The position numbers were made by a program, and so were the translations under genes. A model generated the notes under the pieces. That model was not told the origin of the DNA. It saw only the letters and a list, made by a program, of their open reading frames with translations, and searched no databases. Below are positions 56,501-62,500 of a DNA stretch of 64,000 nucleotides, one piece after another (positions within the stretch are counted from its first letter, which is position 1; every line of letters begins with the position of its first letter). Source of the DNA: Siphonodentalium dalli (lineage: Eukaryota; Mollusca; Scaphopoda; Gadilida; Siphonodentaliidae); assembly GCA_032622095.1 (NCBI GenBank), contig CP136061.1, forward strand, positions 81,690,324-81,754,323, read 5' to 3'.

Positions 56501-59500
56501 CACCGCTCACTACCTCTATTGCCAACATAAAGCCTGCCTAATCAATGTTATGTATATTACGTCAAAGTAGCTTTATTAGTTAGGACTACTTTCATGAAAT
56601 AATTGTATATGCAAATTGCGAAGGGAACTAGTGACGTTAACCGACCTTAATGACATCATTGTGATTTTGTGACATTGTAATTCACCGCAATTGATACCAA
56701 ATTTGTAATCGGATATGTGTTTTCGCTCGAAAACATCTATAAACCATTATCTAAAGGCCAGCTTAGAATAACTATTAAAAAAAACCCAACGAACAATTAA
56801 GTTCCACTCTGGTTTTTCCACGAAATGAATGCTAATTAGTTGCTTGACCTAAAAAATGTAAAGGTGTCATCGAAGTAACGAATGTAAAACTGATGAAAAT
56901 GACAGATTTACATCACAAAATGCATGTTTTGTGCGATGGATAAAAAAAATATGTAGCTAATGTTGTCGCTAAAATGTCCACTCGGGGGATTTGGCATCTA
57001 TTGCTCAAATCCCCTTCACGGACATAAACAGTTTAAGCGATGACACTAGCTATATATTCCATATTTATTATGCCTTTATTATATAGATAATATAGATAAT
57101 GTATCTTCAGTTTTGCCTGTGTTTTATTCACAGAAAAAGCTATTTGTAGACTTAAAATTAGGTCTTATAAAAATGATGTTGTTGTTGTAATTGTGGCCCG
57201 CAAGTGACAGACCATCTTTAACCCTTTCAGTGCCAGGTCCGATTTTTTTATCGACCCATATACCCTGTGCCAATGCATTCTCTTATATATGTGAGTCGAC
57301 CATAGGTCGCCTCGCATATATAAGAGAATGCATTGGCCTAACAATTTTTCATCATTTGTTATTATTTTTTACAATTTTTTACAATTTTAATAATTTTTTC
57401 TTATATTCTTAAACTCTTTCAGTATTTTGTAGGTTTAGTGCCAGGGAATCTTACGTTTTTCATGGGTATCAAAATTATTACAATGAATAATTGGTGATAG
57501 TTTTGAGTTATTTAAATTGTTTTTTAAATTCGCTATAGCATGCTTAAGCATACCCAAAAAAAATTCAACCAAAACAAATCTAAATTTTTTTTATTTTTTT
57601 TTAGGGCCGATTTTACAGACCGTAAATTAGGGCCGATAAGATCGGCCCCTGGCACTGAAAGGGTTAAACACACATTTTGTAACAGCAATATAATGTTGTT
57701 GAAATAAATTAAATATTTTAAAGGTTGACTTACAAGACTCACAATGGAGTTTTTCCCCTGACCGTAAGCAATGGAGAGCTTTTGATAGTTATACGAGGTA
57801 ACTTCCACGGCATCGTGAAGAGGATACCTCACATCTGGAAGAAAGGAAAGGTCAATGACACTTTAGATCAACTTGTAGAGGGGATAATGTCATACATTAC
57901 AGCAAATGGAGTGATATGGAATGTGAATAGTTTAAATATTTAAGTAATACCAGAGGTCAACCCATTTCATGACAACCATGTTTTTCATCCAAAATTGTTC
58001 AAATTTAATAACTCCCATCTAGAGGTGATCTCAAACATGCCTGTAAATTTTAAAAATATTTTGCCAATAATTGTGGACTGCAGGTATGCTAATGGATTAA
58101 AATGTGAAATTCAGAAAAACAATTCTAAGCTCCCATCTAGAGGTCACCCCAATGATCCATGTGGAGTTTGGTGATGATCGGATGAGGGATGTGGCCTATA
58201 AGGTGTGCCAAAGGGAAATTGTTCATGGACTTTCTAGCATTTCATTAAACTATTTTATTTGTTTGGTCGGGGCTAATTAGTGTTCTCACAAGTGATCAAT
58301 ATCTCCGGTATTGAGTGGCAGATTCAATGGAGTGGGGTTGTCATGGGACAAGTGAGAAAAATTCAGCAAACTGTATACAAATCTAATACATTATGCGGCA
58401 TCAAACCGCATATTATTTAACCACATTGAAAAATATTATTAATTATATATGGATACTCAAATTTTGATTTCAAAGTTTTAGAATTATTTTATTAATGATT
58501 AATATTTCGTTATTTAACTTGTGCAAAAGCTGCAGGAACGCAATGGTGGAAGAAACTGTCAAATGTTCTGGTAGATGCATCCAATAAAATAATATTAATT
58601 ACTAGGTTATGAACTTCAATATCTGAACATTTCCCACCAGTGAATATGAATCCTTCCGCACTTATTATTTTTTTCTTATGTCTGTCCTCTGCTCATTTTT
58701 ATGAACACCCCTTCCAAATGAATGATAGACTATTCCACTGTACACTTTTATAACTGAATGGGCGAATCCATTTAGTATAGTAGGGTTAATTAGGTTCAAT
58801 TTCAGGAAGAAGAGAATAGACAAGTCGAAGTAGAATCCGTTAGAAATGGAAGTCGCTTACCATTGTAGACATCAGCAAATTCATTGACCAAACTAAATAG
58901 ATTTCCGACGGCATTCCACTCATCAATGAATCCAGCCATAGTTTTCTTCACATACTCAGCACCAAGTTCAAACATGTATGTAACTCTCTGTGTCGGTCCT
59001 AAATGTAAATGGTCAAATGAATTAAAAGAACTACAGGCACTGAAAACTTCACATCATTAATCCAGCCCAGTCCTAAATCCAGGACTTATGTGCGGTATTT
59101 GGTAGATAGGCTTCAATAGACATTGTATTCAAATGGAGATAACCGTTTGTGTGAGAATGTTTGATTGCCGATATACCGTTCAGTACTGCGGTGTTGACGA
59201 TTATTCAAAATACTGTACAGAAATACCAGAAAGAGAATGTTTCTAACCTGTTTATTTCGTAAATGATCCAATGAATTATAGGGACATAAGTGGGTTCATG
59301 AGAAATAACATACAAGTCTTTAAAGCAACTACCATCCAAGTCTAGATATTGTGTGTCACAACGCTTGTGGAAGTGGTAGCCTAGTGGTCAGAGTGTCGGA
59401 CTTGTAATGGTGTTAACACAGCGGCGTGAGTTTGCGCCTGTCTGTGGACTATCATCTCTGCAACAGTGGCTTGGCAGGATTAAGCGGTGTGTGTCCTATA

Positions 59501-62500
59501 TAGAGCCACATGCTGTTTCAAATCTCATGCCAAATTGCGACCCTTTGGCAAGCATCACTTGCACTATGCTCGCTTCATCGTACCTAGACAAGAAATAGGG
59601 ACCTGGTTGTTGGGTAAGTGAAGCGCCTGTAAAATGGCAGCATGCATAAGACTCAGCATTACTCAATGGCTGGGGTAATAATGTGAAGCGCTTTGGGCCC
59701 ATCTGGCATTGGGGATACGCACTATATAAGCACAATTATTATTATTATTTGCAAAATGAGGTCCCCACCCAGAGGGTGAATTTAGTGTCAGAGGGCTAGC
59801 ATCACCAAATTCAATCTCTGGGGACCTCAATCTGCTTAGGCCGCATCATCGGCAGTATCTGTAGTCTCAAATTAACTTTGTCCCAAGTAGAAGTGACTTC
59901 TCTCCCATATTCCAGTATACATATGTCCCAAACAGCATATTTAAAGTATATTTACTGATTATGATGGTGTTGTTACTCATTATAATGGTTTTATAAATGG
60001 GGTCTTGTGTTACATAATACTTATTGGATCACAGAAGGGTGATGCTGGGGTGTAAATTTAACTTCAGCCATTGTTACTTCTCCCTAATAACAGTCCACTT
60101 CTCTCTAATAACCAAACAGGGAGAAGTTACTTCTCCCAATTAGAAACCACTAGGCAGGTCCCTGTCGCAGGGCACTTTTAAAAGTCCCAAAGCAATGCAT
60201 ATGAATCAATATGATCAGTGCCATTGAAATTCGTTTGAAGTTTGAAATTTCAGCAAGAAAGTTTAAACCTTTTTAACTAAATACTCATTGATGAGTAGTT
60301 CCCATAGGAAATGTTCAGATAATAAGTTCAACAAAGGACCGTCATTTGTGGACTACAGTCGTTTGTTTAACTTATTATCTGAACATTTCCCTCCAATAAA
60401 TAGAACTACTTCTGCAATTTTATTATCTGGCGTCTGCTTATTTTCCTGAACACCCCTCCCAATGAATAATAGACCATTCCAATGTATACTTTTATAACTT
60501 ATGGGAGAATCCATTTAGTAAAGAAAGGGATCAAGGAACCACAAGAAAGTCTAAGTTACTAACCTGTTTCTTTGAAACTTGATGAAGCCAGGGGAGAGTG
60601 TGTAAAAATGAACTGAAACAGAAAAAATAAATTATGTTAATGTGGAGCTAAAGAAAATAAATTATGTTCCTACATTCTTGAATTATTCTAAAACTGTACT
60701 CAGGTGTCCTTTTAGGTGTCCTCAGGGTCCGGTATTCGGCCCCATTCCCAATGGGAAAAAGGCACCTTTATTCCCAATTTTCAACAACCAAATTCCCAAT
60801 TGCAGGCAGGTATATAATACCATCGGGTTTATTGAATAATTATCAATTTTCCGACGTTTTGTACACTCAGTCGATCGGGAGCCTTTATCGTATAATGTAC
60901 ACGCGGTGACCTAACTATTAGCTTAACATGCGAATTACCTCCCCTCTACCAGTCAGCGCATTTATGAAAGAGGGAGGATAACATGCTGATTTATATAAAA
61001 CACGTTTTTCCGTCGAAGTTTGGTGGATGGCTTGAATCCTTCCGTTGTTATCTGTGAATTTTCAACTTACCTGAGGCTGAATAATGGACCTCAATGGGCT
61101 GGGATTTAACTCCATCTTTGAGTTACCTGTGTTTAATTTGCGTTATACACCGAAAATTACAGTATTAGTACTATTTACATGTGTAACAGTGATTAATTGA
61201 ATTTTTCTAAAACATGGAAAATTCCCAATTTTGGTCTATAAAGACGCATTTTTCCCAATTCGAAGGGACCCGAACCCATTCCAAAAATAGGCAGAAAAAT
61301 CCCTGGATAAGTAATATGTGAGTCCATGCAAAGTCAATTTCCCATTTCTCAGGCCAAAACAATTTTAAAAGTATGCGAGCGAGCAGTTTTTAATATTTTT
61401 TTTTTATTCTGGGGTACACGAGAACGAAGCATTCCACCCCTGGAGTGGCCAGCTCTGGGTTTAATATTAGTTGTCTGTGGCCATTTACCCAAACAAATGT
61501 TCATAAAAGTTTGTAGATATTATTTATTTCACCCAATTATCATTGACACATTTTTTATTGAGTTTGTAAATGCAATTAATCTCGATGGTCATGTATTTAT
61601 AAAAAAATTGAACTCATAAATGTACTGCAATTTTTGTAGCGATTATATTTCACACCCCCCCCCCCCCCCCCAGATTAAAAGATGTATTGCCATGAGCTTA
61701 TTCCAACATTTTGATATATTTTTCAACAACATGTAGTTTCTTAGTGGCTGTGAGTGGTAAATCAAGCATCAACACAAAGTGTCCAACTAAAGCTAAAGGT
61801 TAAATTCTATTGTTTTAGTGCGACTATATTCACGGTAAGCTTAGGTATGGAATGGTATGCTCTCAAAGATGAGATATGGAAGTATCATTATATCAGGTCA
61901 CCAATCGTCACTGAGTTAAAATTTCAATATTTTTTAAATTCTAAACTGAATCGCGATACACATATCGTATCATGAGCAAAATTCTTGATATTTATCAGCC
62001 ATTTCCTATGAAATTCCCTGATAAAATTGGCCGATAACTAATTAGAAATAAAAACATCTGTATCATTACTGCAGTTGTGGTACAAGGCATGCATGAAGTC
62101 ATTGACTGGTTGAAAATCATGAATGATCTGACGTCTATCGTGTGAACAATCAAAACAACATTCCAACGTATATTCTTGGGCACTATAAACAAATAGTTCC
62201 AAGGGTTTAACATTATTTGATTGCCTCCCATCATGGGTATTATGGGAAAACATATCACAAAGTAACAAATACATATTTGTTGAGTATTTATTACATAATT
62301 ATATAAAAACGCAGGTGTAAGAGAAAACTAGCCTCATTGAGATACATGAATCGATACAAACACATTGTTTATATAACACATTTGTCAACGTAATTCGCAT
62401 GATCGCACGAGTTTCCAGGCATGAGATAATTCTCAGAATCGCACTAGTGCAATCTGTCGACGGAACTATTTCATTCAGTGTTGTTAGACTGGTTCTCGCC

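Noticed and set aside
59367-59440. Functional tRNA gene
   Set aside because: A-box present but B-box degraded, no acceptor stem pairing, and the downstream tail is SINE-like.
61326-61619. 97-residue plus-strand ORF in a MED14 intron
   Set aside because: No family resemblance, in AT-rich intron next to a possible transposon. Chance is the simplest explanation.
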